Shown here one piece after another: positions 1 through 12,500 of a stretch of 64,000 nucleotides of DNA. This DNA comes from Chrysoperla carnea. Lineage: Eukaryota; Arthropoda; Insecta; Neuroptera; Chrysopidae. Below the pieces are notes generated by a model. That model worked only from the letters and a program-made list of their open reading frames with translations. It was not told where the DNA came from and did not search any database. How positions within the stretch are numbered: position 1 is the first letter of the stretch; the number at the start of each line of letters is the position of its first letter. The stretch spans positions 113,454,368-113,518,367 of the forward strand of contig NC_058337.1 in NCBI RefSeq assembly GCF_905475395.1, in the 5' to 3' direction. The position numbers were made by a program, and so were the translations under genes.

Positions 1-1626
1 TAAGAGTACAGAGCAAGTTCGACATGGGATCAACTTATATTTGTTAATTTCTTGAATGTATGTAAAATATTTTACTTCGAGAAACACTCTTTTCTATCAG
101 TTTGGGAGCCCTATATCTTTGATACCACTAATGGGGTGGTTTCTGTGCCTCTGTTAAAATTCCACAATAAAAATGATAATAATTAATTCATCTTCTCTCA
201 ACAGAAGTAAATAAATTCACCACAAAATAAAATTAATTATGTAAACAGAGGTAAATATCTTGTATGTTTACATAAAATATTAAAACTCATATGTTATATT
301 ATACCGGATGATGTCTAAAAAAGTTGCCACTCTTTTATTTCCAAAGTGGAATGGAAAAATAAAGAATGGAAAAACACGTCTCGGCTCATCTTTTTATCCG
401 ACGGTCAAGGAGTGGTTATGTTTTTCGTGCGTATCTTGTGTGTATGTATATTTGTAAATTTCTTTCTTACCTCGTATCTTCCAAACGGCTCAATGGATTA
501 CAACCTTTAATGTATCATTAGATTTGTCTTTAAAACTCAAGTGTTCTTTTGTTTGAAAAAAAAATGACGGATTTGTGGAGCGAAAGAGTAATATTTAATA
601 ACAAAAATTAACAAAATCTATCGAGTACGATATCAAAGTAAAGAAAATTTAAAGGGGTTTACAAAAATATATCATTACTAGCGTGATACCCATCCGCTTC
701 GCAGCGTTTAAAAGTAAAGATTGATAAACCACCGTGTTAAAGCTTCCACCTTTATTGCTCTCACTTCTCCGCTTTCTATAACACTCGAAATAATGACAGG
801 GAATGTTTTACACAGGTAATATGTACGGTTTTCTATTTTTTTAAATGTAATATGTAGTCATAATTCATTGAGTATATCAGAAAAGACGGCCATGATATGT
901 TTTATATTGAACATTTTTACAGAAATCTGTAATTTATGGCAATGTCAAATTAAATTTAATTGTTTAATTTTTTTTTGGAATATATCTCTATAAATTATAG
1001 CTCATCTGTTATTCTGATATATGAGCTATATTATTAAGTTTTATTCAAATCTATTCATTAGTTTTTGTGTGAAAGCGTAACAAACAAACATCCTTACTTT
1101 CACATTTATAATATAAATAGGGATAGGGATATAAATAACAATTAACTTTTGTTAAATATTTTCTGTATACTATTCTTTAGCCTTAAAGAACTGTAAAATC
1201 AAGTACCGAAAAGATAAAATTGGGGTTCAAAAATATGTAGTTCTTAAAAGCGTGCCGATAAGTGTTCTTGCATTTTATAATTTTCCAACCCGTTTTCGAA
1301 AATTATAAGAGTGTAAGCTTTTTAAAAAATCATCTTGTAAAACATACATTGATGCTGACATAATAAAATATTGTAACTATATGTTATCTGAACAGGTATT
1401 GGCAATGATCACTATAGACAAATTGACGCCGTTCATTTATCAAATAAAGCCTTACGGCAAATACAGGTGTTATCTATGGTTTTGATCAATTATAGGTAAA
1501 TCAAGTGTATATTTATTTATTTATTATATACAAGCAAATTTATTTTGTTTACATAGAGGGGATCTAAAGTCCTTTGAATAATCATAATTGATTTACATTA
1601 AACCCTAATTTTAATGATTTTTTTAC

Positions 1627-1698
1627 GTTCAATTTCTGTCAAAAATTAATTCCATCCATTCAAATATCTCAGTAAACTTGAGATTTGCGGGAAAATAT
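1627..1698 (+). repeat. 72-bp direct repeat, copy 1
   Basis: It starts GTTCAATTTCTGTCAAAAAT and ends GAGATTTGCGGGAAAATAT. It differs at about two positions from 3333-3404 in the same orientation. Confidence 0.85.
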
Positions 1699-3332
1699 AT
1701 CAAAAATTTTATTGAAAAATTATTTTGGTCAGAGGAAACATTGTTTCCATTTGTCTCATTTCGTAGTACTCTACGGTATTGTGGCTATGTCCCTATGGAA
1801 GATTCGAAAAATATACTGTTTTTGATAAAATTTAATTTGGTACAACTTTTTTCTGATACTTTTTATATTTATCACCACTTTCTAGGAAATTGGAAAATAC
1901 ATATTTCATGGTTTATTTCCGACTTTTTTACAAGCAGTAGTAAAACTATGGTAGATTCGATTTCCTGAGGGTTGTAAACATAAATGAAGGGTAATTTTAT
2001 CTGCTCCAGTTCAATATGTGCCTACATATAACGTTTTTTTTAAAATTTATTTTATCACAGTTCTTGCCTGAAACTTTTTTCATATTTATGACTATTTCCT
2101 AGAACATTAGAAAACAAATTATTTTTCTTGTTTTTTTTGGCGTAAATAATGTCAGATCGAGTTCCTGATAAGAAATGCATGACATTTACTAAAACGCTGG
2201 TATAGTATAGAGAGAGACAGATACTAAAGTATCTATATTAGCACAAGAAAGATTACAGTACTGAATTGGGTAATCCACCAGAAAAATTGTGGGTATCATC
2301 TATCAGTCCCCCTCAATACAGTACAGTGTATGGCGTTCACATCGATACTGATATAGTGATATCAACAAAAAATTTATTTTAGTATACCTATGTGTACAAA
2401 ATATTCAAATTCTTCTATTTCAACAGAATTCTGATTGGTGTATTTGAATTAAAAATTTTCCATGTACGATCAATATTCTACGAAGGTACTGAAATTATTA
2501 TCTATTTATTTCAATATGGCGGTTGTTCTTTTAGGAATCCGAAGAAAGAAGTTAAAGTAGAATATATTAAGGGTATCCCTTACCTATAATTAAACTTCCC
2601 TAAAATTCAAATTCATTCACTCCTTTTGAAATCCGAAGAGGGAAACTTGGGTGAAGGAAATCTCCTAGTTATGTATTAGATTTTCCCTGGGCTTGCATTT
2701 AAAGTAAACCATGAAGTGTAATAAGTATGTAACTTTGGAAAAAATCAATTTTAGAAAAAAAACCAAAAGTTAAAATTTAATTATTCGACATTTTAAAAAA
2801 AGGATGTTATTTAATAGGGAAGTACACTTTATAAAATCCTTTCAATTGATAACTTTTGTTTATAACACGGATTTTCACTTTAATAATTTTTTTGATAAAA
2901 AAAAAGGTTTTTATTTAATTTAAAAAAATATTTGTTTCATTTTTGATTAGAATTGTGTGATGTCATATACGCATTATGCAAGAATGAATTTTGTTTTGAA
3001 ACAAATATATCAAATATCCTTTTTTATAAATTGTTCAAATCCCATATGGAGAATTCAATAGGTACATCTATATATAAAAACATCCCTTCCTGTTTAAATA
3101 CGTGTATTTAAAGGGGTGTAGTATATGGTTATATTGTTATTGTTAATATGGTCAAAATTAAAACAAATAAGATACTTTTGATGCCACCTGACAAAATATT
3201 ATTGATTAAAGGTGATACTTTTAATTTTTAAAGGCAAAAGTTAGATTTTTGAAAAGAACAATATATTATAATAATAAATACAATTCGATGTATGATTAAC
3301 GAACGGAAATTGATAAAAAAAATTAAAAATAA

Positions 3333-3404
3333 GTTCAATTTCTGTCAAAAATTAATTCTATTCATTCAAATATCTCAGTAAACTTGAGATTTGCGGGAAA
3401 ATAT
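3333..3404 (+). repeat. 72-bp direct repeat, copy 2
   Basis: Second copy of the 1627-1698 unit, 1.7 kb away. The flanks differ, so this is a dispersed element fragment rather than a local tandem. Confidence 0.85.
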
Positions 3405-3760
3405 TGTGTCAAAAACTTTTATTTCTTACAAATTTAGAAAACTAGTTTTTTACAGTTTTCTCAAAATAATCGTTTGAGAGGTGAAAATAGATTAATGAAT
3501 TTATAAAGTCGTAAAATGAAATAAACTTTTTTCAAAGCAGGTCCGTAGCCATTCCTGGAAATTCTACAGCTTGCTTTACTCGATAGTCAGAAATTGTCAA
3601 GCGATAAAAACTCTCAAAATATCTTTTAATCGCAGGTAACATCACTCTCTCTTTTAATCGCGGGTAACACCGTGGGGCGCTGCTAATGGTTTATAAAGCG
3701 AGCTCCTGATTACAGGAAAAAAATAATTTTCACACTTTTTTCAGTAGAAATTATAATAAT

Positions 3761-4305
3761 ACAAGTGAAAACAAACAATTGACTGAGTTAATTGTTGAAA
3801 TACCATGTATAGACAGTGTCGATTACTCTGTCACATTACACATACATACATGTCACACATATATAACTGATATTCCCAGATAAAACATACTATGCAATTT
3901 GCGCTCTCACGGGTAAAACAGTGGTGTTTAAGAAAAATATTTCAAACAAAAGTTGTTAATTTTTTTATAAGGAATATTTTTTACATTTAAAATTTTGTTC
4001 TATCTCTAACGGTTTACAAGATGGGTCCTACCGACCCAAGATCCAATTGACCTATGTTGCTCATTTGCAAACTCGACCTCACTTTTTATGTCCTAAGCAC
4101 GCTATGAAGTTTTAGCTTGATATCTCTTTTCGTTTTTGAGTAATCGTGCTGACAGACGGACAGACAGACAGACAAACAACCGAACATGGATTAATTAGGT
4201 GATTTTATAAATACCTATACCAAAATTTTGTTCACAGCATAAATATTTTTAAGCGTTACAAACTTGGGACTAAACTTAGTATACTTTATTTTATATACAT
4301 GGTAT
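3761..4305 (+). repeat. Dispersed repeat family 1, full-length copy
   Basis: About 545 bp without coding capacity. It starts ACAAGTGAAAACAAACAATT, has a subterminal near-palindrome (CAATTGAC/GTTAATTG), then a CTCACGGGTAAA block, a GACAGACGGACAGACAGACA block, and ends near TTAGTATAC and a final CATGGTAT. Other copies are at 14245, 32423, 47139 (-) and 54638 (-). No long terminal inverted repeats, poly(A) tail or clear target duplication is visible, so the class is unassigned. Confidence 0.85.
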
Positions 4306-4512
4306 AATAATGATAATTCACCCCAAACAAAATTTTTGTATGACCACCCGTGGTTTGGCAATCACAAAAAGGTCAAAAGTACATCAAAAAAATAATATAT
4401 TAGGTCAAATTATAATCATATGAAACTAATAATGTATAGAAAAGGGGCGTCGTAACATTTTATAATAATAATAATATGGGCGGAGTAGTTTGTGTATAGA
4501 GTATAGGCATAG

Positions 4513-4520
4513 TATAAAAG
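4513..4520 (+). promoter_or_regulatory. Isolated TATA-box-like motif with GC box
   Basis: TATAAAAG lies about 35 bases downstream of a GGGCGGAG motif (near 4479) and is followed by the palindromic GCGTCGGGACGC. No open frame follows closely, so it may be fortuitous. Confidence 0.15.
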
Positions 4521-4839
4521 CGTCGGGACGCTTATATATATATGTGAATATACGCCTACTGTGTCAAATAGAGCTTTGTTTATAGATATGTATACGTAAA
4601 GTAATGAATATCATGCTTGAAGGATTTATAGAAAAAAAAAAAGTTGTTCACACCATTTTTATATCGATAAGGATTAATTTTTATTGAACATGACATGTGA
4701 AAATTCTATAATTTCTTTACAATATTGAACTTAAGGAAGAATTAACGGTACAGACATGACTAAAAGAAATTAAGGTGGGATAAGTGTGAAATTTTGAAAA
4801 CGATGTAAAACAAAAACCCGTCATTTATTTCAAAATTTT

Positions 4840-4907
4840 TTAATTAGTTCTTAAATACTTTTTTATGAATCTTAAAATTCATAAAAAAGTATTTAAGAAC
4901 TAATTAA
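4840..4907. repeat. Perfect 31-bp inverted repeat, 6-base loop
   Basis: 4840-4870 is the exact reverse complement of 4877-4907, with loop CTTAAA. The arms read TTAATTAGTTCTTAAATACT inward from the left. The RNA or single strand would form a long AT-rich hairpin. Confidence 0.9.
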
Positions 4908-5071
4908 TTTTTTACCATCAAAATACATGAAGTATTTAAAGAAAATTATATACATTGAATTTTAAAGATTTTTTTCTTAATTTGTCCAAAAACAAGAATG
5001 TCAGGATAGAGAGAAACTGTTCTAGGATAATCAATCACCAATAATTGGCGCACTGAAAGAAGGGAACTCAC

Positions 5072-5179
5072 GATATGTGGTTGAAATCCTGCGCAGTAAA
5101 GTCAATAACTTGGTCATCTGGTAGAATGCGTACGCCTTCGTTCGGAATGAACGTTATCTTAGTGGGGTTATTCTTGGAG
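5072..5179 (-). other. Orphan exon-like open stretch, 108 nt
   Basis: On the minus strand 35 codons (from SKNNPTKITFIPNEG to TAQDFNHI) lie between an AG (TAACTGAG) and a strong donor ATC/GTGAGT. The GC-rich codons (CCG, GCG, CGC) stand out from the AT-rich surroundings. An in-frame stop just upstream of the AG means it needs splicing. I do not recognise the peptide. The upstream pyrimidine tract is poor, and no partner exon was found, so it may be a relic. Confidence 0.3.
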
Positions 5180-6108
5180 CTCAGTTACTTTTAGTTAGTT
5201 TTGTTGAATGCTTTTTATGGAGTTTAACAATTTAATTTGTTACAAATACAATTCGGAAAATTAGGAAAATTTTTGTTTAAGTGCGTTTTCAAAATCGCAC
5301 ACTCTTCTACCCGACCCTGTATTATACATGGTACTGTTTGGGTACATTTAACCCATAAAGGATCTTACTTTAATAGCGAATATCTTTTTGCTTGGCGGGT
5401 AAACAAATTTCAATTAAGGAATTCTCAAGGGGAGAGTTTTAACATCTACTCAAAATTAATTCAATCTGTAAAAAAGTAAGTTAAGGGCATTCTACCTGAA
5501 AGAATCAAAATTGAAAGTTTATATAAAAATGTAGCGAACAATAAAACATACTTTAAGAACTAAATATGTCGAAGCCGAAAATTCGAAAAATTCAAACTTT
5601 GAAATGGTTCTTTTTCGATTTTAAATTTAATTGATGTATTATGGTTAACGTTATAGGAAAATATTACCGCAATATTAAGTAGTGCATACCCATCTTCTAA
5701 AAGTATTATTTTATCAAGAAATTCAAGTAAAATACATGATTTTCTATTCTGGAAAAAATTTTACAATATTTTATGGCAAAAGTTTTTTGCATGTTAAAGA
5801 AATGGTTAACGATAACTCACAATTAGCATCGTGTTTGAGTTATGTTTCAGGAGCTTCCATGGCAATGACACATTACTTTATTAAAATAATTTTATGGATG
5901 GACATGTAAGTCTATGGTTTGTATATATGGTTTATATTCATAAAATTGAACACTATTTTCTATCAAATTCAAATAGATTATTATATAAATTTACATTTCA
6001 AAAATATTATTTATGCAATTTCGTCTTTTATTTTCATAATTTCTAATGCAAAAAGTTTAATTAATTGTTATTATTCAATAATTTTTTGAAAATTACTATA
6101 TCAATAAA

Positions 6109-6192
6109 ATGTAAACAATTGAAAAACAGTCGTAATTTAAATAAAATGTGTGGTTTATTGAAAATTTCATTAGAAAGCAGCACTGCAATCGA
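6109..6192 (+). repeat. Dispersed repeat pair, copy 1
   Basis: TGTAAACAATTGAAAAACAG and the following TTTAAATAAAA...TTTATTGAAA block align with 37064-37139, with scattered differences. Confidence 0.5.
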
Positions 6193-7162
6193 TTCAGTAT
6201 TCCCTCCATCTACTTTACACAAAAACAAAAAATGTTTTGAAAAAATTCTCCAAAATCATTGAAGTATTTACACAATTATTCAAATTAAACCAATAATTTG
6301 ACCAGATATAAAGTTTGCAACATGTAAAATAATAAAATATTGCACAATTTATGTAAAAAATATCCATATACGCCGTGAGAATTCTTGAAAAATTATCCAA
6401 TATACATTTTTAAAGGAACATATAGCCAGCCATACCATTAATAAATGTTTTATACCTTGTCCCTAATTCTAGGTGGGTGGTCAAAATCTGATACGAAATA
6501 CGTATCTCTGCTGATATGGAAAATAATTTTGATACACAAATTAAATATTAAAAAATTTAATAAAAAAATTATGGAGTTTATACAATGTGTTTTATTTAAA
6601 ATTGACCATAATTAAATTTCAGGGGAAGTTCCTCAGTGGCGTTACTATTTTTGGATCATTATGCAAAAGTTCGAGGAAACTGTAAGTATTGGAGATAAGC
6701 GATAAGGTGGGTGTATTATTTTAGTGTGCGTTCAGCCAAGAATACTCCATTGAAATTCTTGTTGGGTTTTCTTTAGAGACGCGTCTGTATCAATAAACCT
6801 GCAACATTGGATCATCTCAAAGTTAAAATCCACCAAGTTATAGCCGAAATAACTCCCCGAAAGTTCATAAAAATCACCTTGAACGAATAACCTGATGAAA
6901 AAGGTCAAGAGGCGGCCATTTGGCTGACATCACTTTTCATGTTAAATGATAGAATACACTTCGATTAATACACAATTCGATTAATAAAAATAATAATTTT
7001 TTTTTTTTAAACTAAAGTTGGGAAAATCAATTTGAGTCAACTATATTTGGATATTATTTTGTTTTTCTAGAATGTTTTACATCACCACTACTTGAAGTTA
7101 ACCTGAAAATTTTCAACACACTTTTTTTATAGCTTTGGACAAAAAGGAAGTTTTTTCTTAAG

Positions 7163-7300
7163 TTGCACCCTCACGGGTAAAGATGTTTACGAAAGAATGA
7201 TTCACATGAAAGTTGTAAATTATTTTCTAAGGATTAACTTTTCCAGTACTTCAGCTAGAACTTTTATTTGAACTTTTTTTTCTATTTAATGCATAGTTTT
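7163..7300 (+). repeat. Dispersed repeat family 1, degraded internal fragment
   Basis: The middle block of family 1 is recognisable (CCTCACGGGTAAAGATGTTTAC, then AAAGTTGTAAATTATTTT and a TAAGGA run), but both ends have decayed. Confidence 0.5.
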
Positions 7301-10300
7301 ATCGTAATTTGTAAAAAACTGATTAAAACTCCCCATTTACCCTTCAAAAATGTGGGTTAGGTACGTCCCTGAGAGATTGAATTTTTTTTTACGAAGTTTT
7401 TACAATCTAATAAACAACTGTGAAAAATTTCAAAGATGCATTAATGTATTCCTTTTAGATATGTAGTTTAATTGTACTAACTACCTTACGTTGATAAATA
7501 TACCATTTGATGAAATATGGTGGAAGCGCAAATAAATGTATGATACATGGTAAGAATAAGTATGTTGAATTATTTAATTGCGCTTCCACCAAAAATTGCA
7601 TATTTTTTTGACAAAAGATAAGATAAATGTGTATAACCAAAGATAATTTTCAATAAACACACGGTACCCTATAGATTCTTTTAATAAAAAATAAGAAATA
7701 TGTTGAAATATAATATTATTTATATAATATCAAACTAAATTTCATTAATACAATATGTATACTATATACCTAATATCAAACAATAATATGTACCTATAAT
7801 ATGTGTATTATATATATATTATTAGTGGAATACCGGTGTAAGTCACCAGGATATCAGATGCTGAACGAGTTGTTGTATAACGTGTCAAATATCTTGAAGG
7901 AAATGATAATTTTCTACATGGACAATTTCACAAAATGCATACCCAACTTATACACAGTAAAAAAATTACTAGATTGAAGTAAGAGCGATTACTTAGCTGT
8001 TGATGTTCTTATAACAAGTAAATATTTCTTGAGTAAAGGATGTTTTTACTTAATTCAAGAAAATAATTATTGGAATGTTTAAAAATTTTCTTGTAACAAG
8101 AAAATATTTACTTTCAACCATTTATTTTTATAGCTACAAAATATTATTTTCTTATTAAATTTTTCCGGAAAAGTGAAGCATAAATTGACGGAAAGTTAGA
8201 GTAAAATATCGGAGAGAAAATTATTAGAAACAGCCGAAATGGCAAAAAATTGTTGGTTAAATTGTAATAAATTCAAAGTACCAGATATTTTCCTAAGATT
8301 TCATGGGAAAATAATGATACCAACTATTATAAATTCTTGAAGATGCTTGTAATAACATTTACTTAATTCCAGGAACAAAACGAAGTAAGCGAAGAAAATA
8401 CTAATTAAACTAAAGCCCTACTAAGAATTCAGTTTAGTTTATAATTATGTTCAAGATTAAATAAATTTATTTATTTCCCAACTTTTATTTATACATATAC
8501 AAAGTCGAAGATTCTGGGAAGAATATATTAAAATACTTTTGGTGAAAAGCTTGTGAAATGTAGAATACGCTATTATAATTAACTAAAAATTGATATAGTC
8601 AATTCCTTGAATATCCTAAATACGAGCAAGTGCAGAAATTATTCGTATTTATAAATTCATACTTTAAAACACTAAGAAACCCGACAGGGTGCTTGTTTTT
8701 CGAAATTTAGCTGGTTTTGTGATTTCAAATTTTCCTTCCTTCCTTTTCTATTACCAGAAATTGAGCTTAAAAAAGTACAGATCGTTTTTTGCCTAAATAT
8801 ATGCATAATTTAAGAGCTGCCGTTAATATACCTATGGGCTTGGCAAATATTAACTGCCTCACCAGCTGAAAATTGGTGTATTTATGCTCTTTATATTATT
8901 CTTATAAGAAGATAATCAACTCTTCGATTAGTCTTACCATAGTCCAACACTTGAAAATTTGAAAGTATCAGACTACGGAAGTAAGTACTATCTTGTTTAG
9001 AATCGGGCTAAAGTTGAGACTGCCAGAGAGTCGATTATTTTTTTTATCATTTACAGAATAAGAAATAAAAACAAGTTAAAGTTACACAATTTAAAAAGAG
9101 AGACATACAGCTAGACCCGTCAAATTTATAGCACGCCGAGTCGGGAGTTAAAAAAGCTTTCATCAAGTTTAAGCTGGTGGGAAAATTAATACTTTGCCAA
9201 CCCCATAACTTTAAAAGCCAGTTCAGTGTTGATAGCTATATACCTATTACGTTCACACAAACTTTTAATTTGTTGCATAAGTCCAAGAAATGTCCGATGG
9301 TTACGCTTCAATCTTTGACTTTTACGTAGCTCTGAAAATCAAATATTTTTTTAACTTGCTTTGAAATATTTTGAGCGACAAACAATATTTTTGAGCTATT
9401 TACTTTATTTATTAAAATTAAAAACTATTTAACGAGCATAACGAAATATTTATGAGACAAAAATCGAATTGAAAGAAAATGTTCCAATACCAAAATACGC
9501 AATGAACAAAATTCGATAAAGGAACCAATATGTATTAACAATCGATGGACATTAATATTACCAACAATAGTCGATACCCGAATAAAGACAGTTTACAGGT
9601 ATCTATTACACATATATGAATATCTAACATATATCTTGAGAGTGTGTATGGGAAAATTGTGTACCTTGGATCACGATTTTAATTATACGCGTTTTTTTCA
9701 AAAACAATTTTTTATAATATTTATATAGTATCTCTTTATAATAGAAGGTCATAATACATCAAAGATCATCATACATAAGGGTACTTTGAGCTACAACTCC
9801 AATTATACCTGTAAGTTCTCCATTTAAAATGTGGTAAAGCTCTAGGATAGCAACATAGAACATAATAAATCATTGAAAATTCTATAAAAAATCCAAACCC
9901 TAGATAAGCACAGTTTTTGGATCGACCCCATAGATATTCTGATGCTTGTCACATAAAGTAAGATACAATGCCTAATAATTACGGTCTAATGATTAGACGG
10001 ATTTGCCAAAACCGTCTCTCGAACCATTATATGTGCTTGCTGTAATATTGTCCTTGCTCTCCAATTGTGCTACTATCAAACTATAGCAAAAAACATAAAT
10101 ATGAATTAACAAAAACGTTGGTTCATTAGCCTTGGCTAAGGTTTCGGTAGAAACTCATAAACCAAGACTTTATTCTACCATAATTTATCATCTTTGAAAT
10201 TGTATTAAATTTTCAATGCAAACCATATATACAAACCATAGAACTTTCATGCCCATCAATAAAATTATATTAATTAAGTAGTGTCATTACTAGGGAAACT

Positions 10301-11699
10301 CCTGATGTAAAATTCATTCTCAACAATAACTCTTCGATTTCAATTTTCGTATCTGACTGTTATTTTCACAGCACACCCATATAATTACACTTTTTCTTAT
10401 TTCCATGGAAATCACGATCTATTTTGATTAATTCCACAAATACCGTAGATGTTAGATTTATTTTTATTGCTTTGAAGAAGAGATCTTTTCATAGCCGCCC
10501 ACGATGCTAGATTCAATATGGTCAAGGTACAACGCTCTACCGTCCACCTTTAGAATACGGTATATCCGTAACATATTGAATATATCATCGATATTATTAA
10601 GTAAGATTATACACCCCCATGGATAAATATCTACGTAGGTACTACTACTAATATGGAGGGGTTTTCAATTATCATCATCATATTATATATTGTTATGTGT
10701 TCAAAGTGTTGTTGTTTGATGGTGGAGAGGGTGTAAAGTTTATGTAAGGGGGTGGGTTTATTTAGACCAATAACACATATCTATCAATATTTCATCACCA
10801 ACATATCGTGGTGGTGTTTTGTTTGTTGAAATTAGTTTGTAAACCCATTAGTATCAGTATATATTGTCCGGTAATTGATTGTCAATATGTTTCGATTTAG
10901 AAAAAAAAAATTTGATTAAGTTCAATTTTTTCGCTAAGAAGTTAACGCTGGGGGAGTGAATGTGATGGTCTCAGAAAGTGTATTTTTTGTGTTTAATGTG
11001 TAAAGTTTTTGTTTGTGTGAAAATTTAATATTTTTATTGGAAAATTTCTTTTTGTGAAGTGTGGTATGTTTCTTTTTGTAATTTATAGATGATGTATACA
11101 GGATGATTCATAAACATGGAGTGAAAAATTTTAAGAATGATTTTTTAAGAAAATCGTTTTCTGTTGATTTTTATTTTCAAATGATTTTCCCGTTATCATT
11201 TACTTCAGAATTGTATTTAAAATGTAGAGGATGTCGTCTGAAATATTGATGATAGGAAACTATATGGTCGAAGGTACACTTTTGATTTTTAACTTGGATG
11301 TAAATGGTTTGAATACTATTTATTGAAAAGTGCAAATTAACATTGTTACATATTTTTTGTTCATCTCTGGTCGAAAGATAATGTGCTATAGTTGTCTTCA
11401 ATTTTTAAATTTAAAATTGTAGGAAAAAGAAAAACTGAGAATTTAAAATTGTATGAAATATTCATTGCAACGTCGAAAATCTATTAACGTTTTTTCGAAT
11501 TTCTCCTTACTCTTATCGTGTCATTTTAGGAAAATATCGGGTGATTATAGAAGTATCTGAAAAAATTTGTATTTTGCTGGCAATTTTTTTTAAGTTCCCA
11601 TACGAGAAATGTCAACGAAATTTAAGCTCTTCTAATCAATTTTTGATGCACCAACTTTATAAAATTAGAGAATGATATTAAACAAAAAAATTTAAAGAA

Positions 11700-11905
11700 A
11701 CCCCTGCTTCAAGAAAATCTGCTTATCTGTTAGAAAATCATCGCCTCCTATTTAGTTGTTATCGGGTACGCCACCATAAACTCACAATTGAAACATAGCT
11801 AAGAAACTATTCGATCAAATTACCTTTCAAACTACGATGCCACAGACAGAATCATAGATAAAAAGACCACTGACATGATAAGTTGGGGCTAAAAAAATGA
11901 ACAAG
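11700..11905. repeat. Foldback repeat family 2, right half
   Basis: It contains the centre (GTTATCGGGTACGCC) and the right arm (GAAACATAGCTAAGAAAC, ATCAAATTACCTTTCAAA) and ends ACGATGCCACAGACAGA. Part of the right arm is deleted. Confidence 0.55.
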
Positions 11906-12204
11906 ATTGAACCATTCTTTTATATTTATTTTGAAATCAAACACAGAAGAAGCAAATAAATTTTTATAATATATATCTACTGATGGCACTATGTTTATAA
12001 ATATGTTTATTGCGCATCCGTCGGTAACATTCACAGAAAATTTTTCTGAAGCTTCTTGAAAGACATTTTCGAACAGTTTTAAAACTATTTTCATTAGATT
12101 TATAAAATTACACAATCCAAATTATTTTTTATTTTCTTTGAGAAACTTATTGAAGTTTTGTCTTTGTTCAACAGAGTCCTTTAGTAGAAATTCATGTGAA
12201 TAAT

Positions 12205-12500
12205 ATTAAGACCTAAGCGAATGGACCGATTTTGATATTTTTGTTTTTGCTTGAATGATAATTTTATCGAGAGTGTTCTTAGCCATGTTTCAAGAAAATC
12301 TACTCAGACGTTTGAAGTTTGTTATTCTTTTCTAGCTGTTTTGAGTACGGAATCCTTAACTCATACTTGAAACACAGCTAAATGCACTTCCGGTCAAATT
12401 ACCTTTCAAGAAAAACAAATTGGATCCTCATTTTAGGAGCAATCGTAGCTCTTAAACGGATGAATCGATTTTAAATTTGTTTATTTGTGGCACCTAAAAA
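12205..12500. repeat. Foldback repeat family 2, copy
   Basis: Left arm (GGACCGATTTT, TTTTATCGAGAGTGTTCTTAGC) and right arm (AACACAGCTAAATGCA, GGTCAAATTACCTTTC) are imperfect inverse complements around a centre reading GAGTACGGAATCC. A second left-arm start follows at 12450 (TCGTAGCTCTTAAACGGATG). Confidence 0.6.

Larger units (their letters stand above)
1..3760. other. Non-coding AT-rich stretch
   Basis: No gene is supported here. Apart from the 72-bp direct repeats, the short ACTAGCGTGATACCCATCCG block near 678 resembles the starts of insect repeats. The open frames present are short, AT-driven and lack coding character. Confidence 0.6.

Noticed and set aside
1678-1968. 96-codon frame in the left flank
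   Set aside because: Its start is inside the 72-bp repeat, it lacks a proper ATG context, and its Phe/Ile/Lys-rich content reflects AT-rich non-coding DNA.
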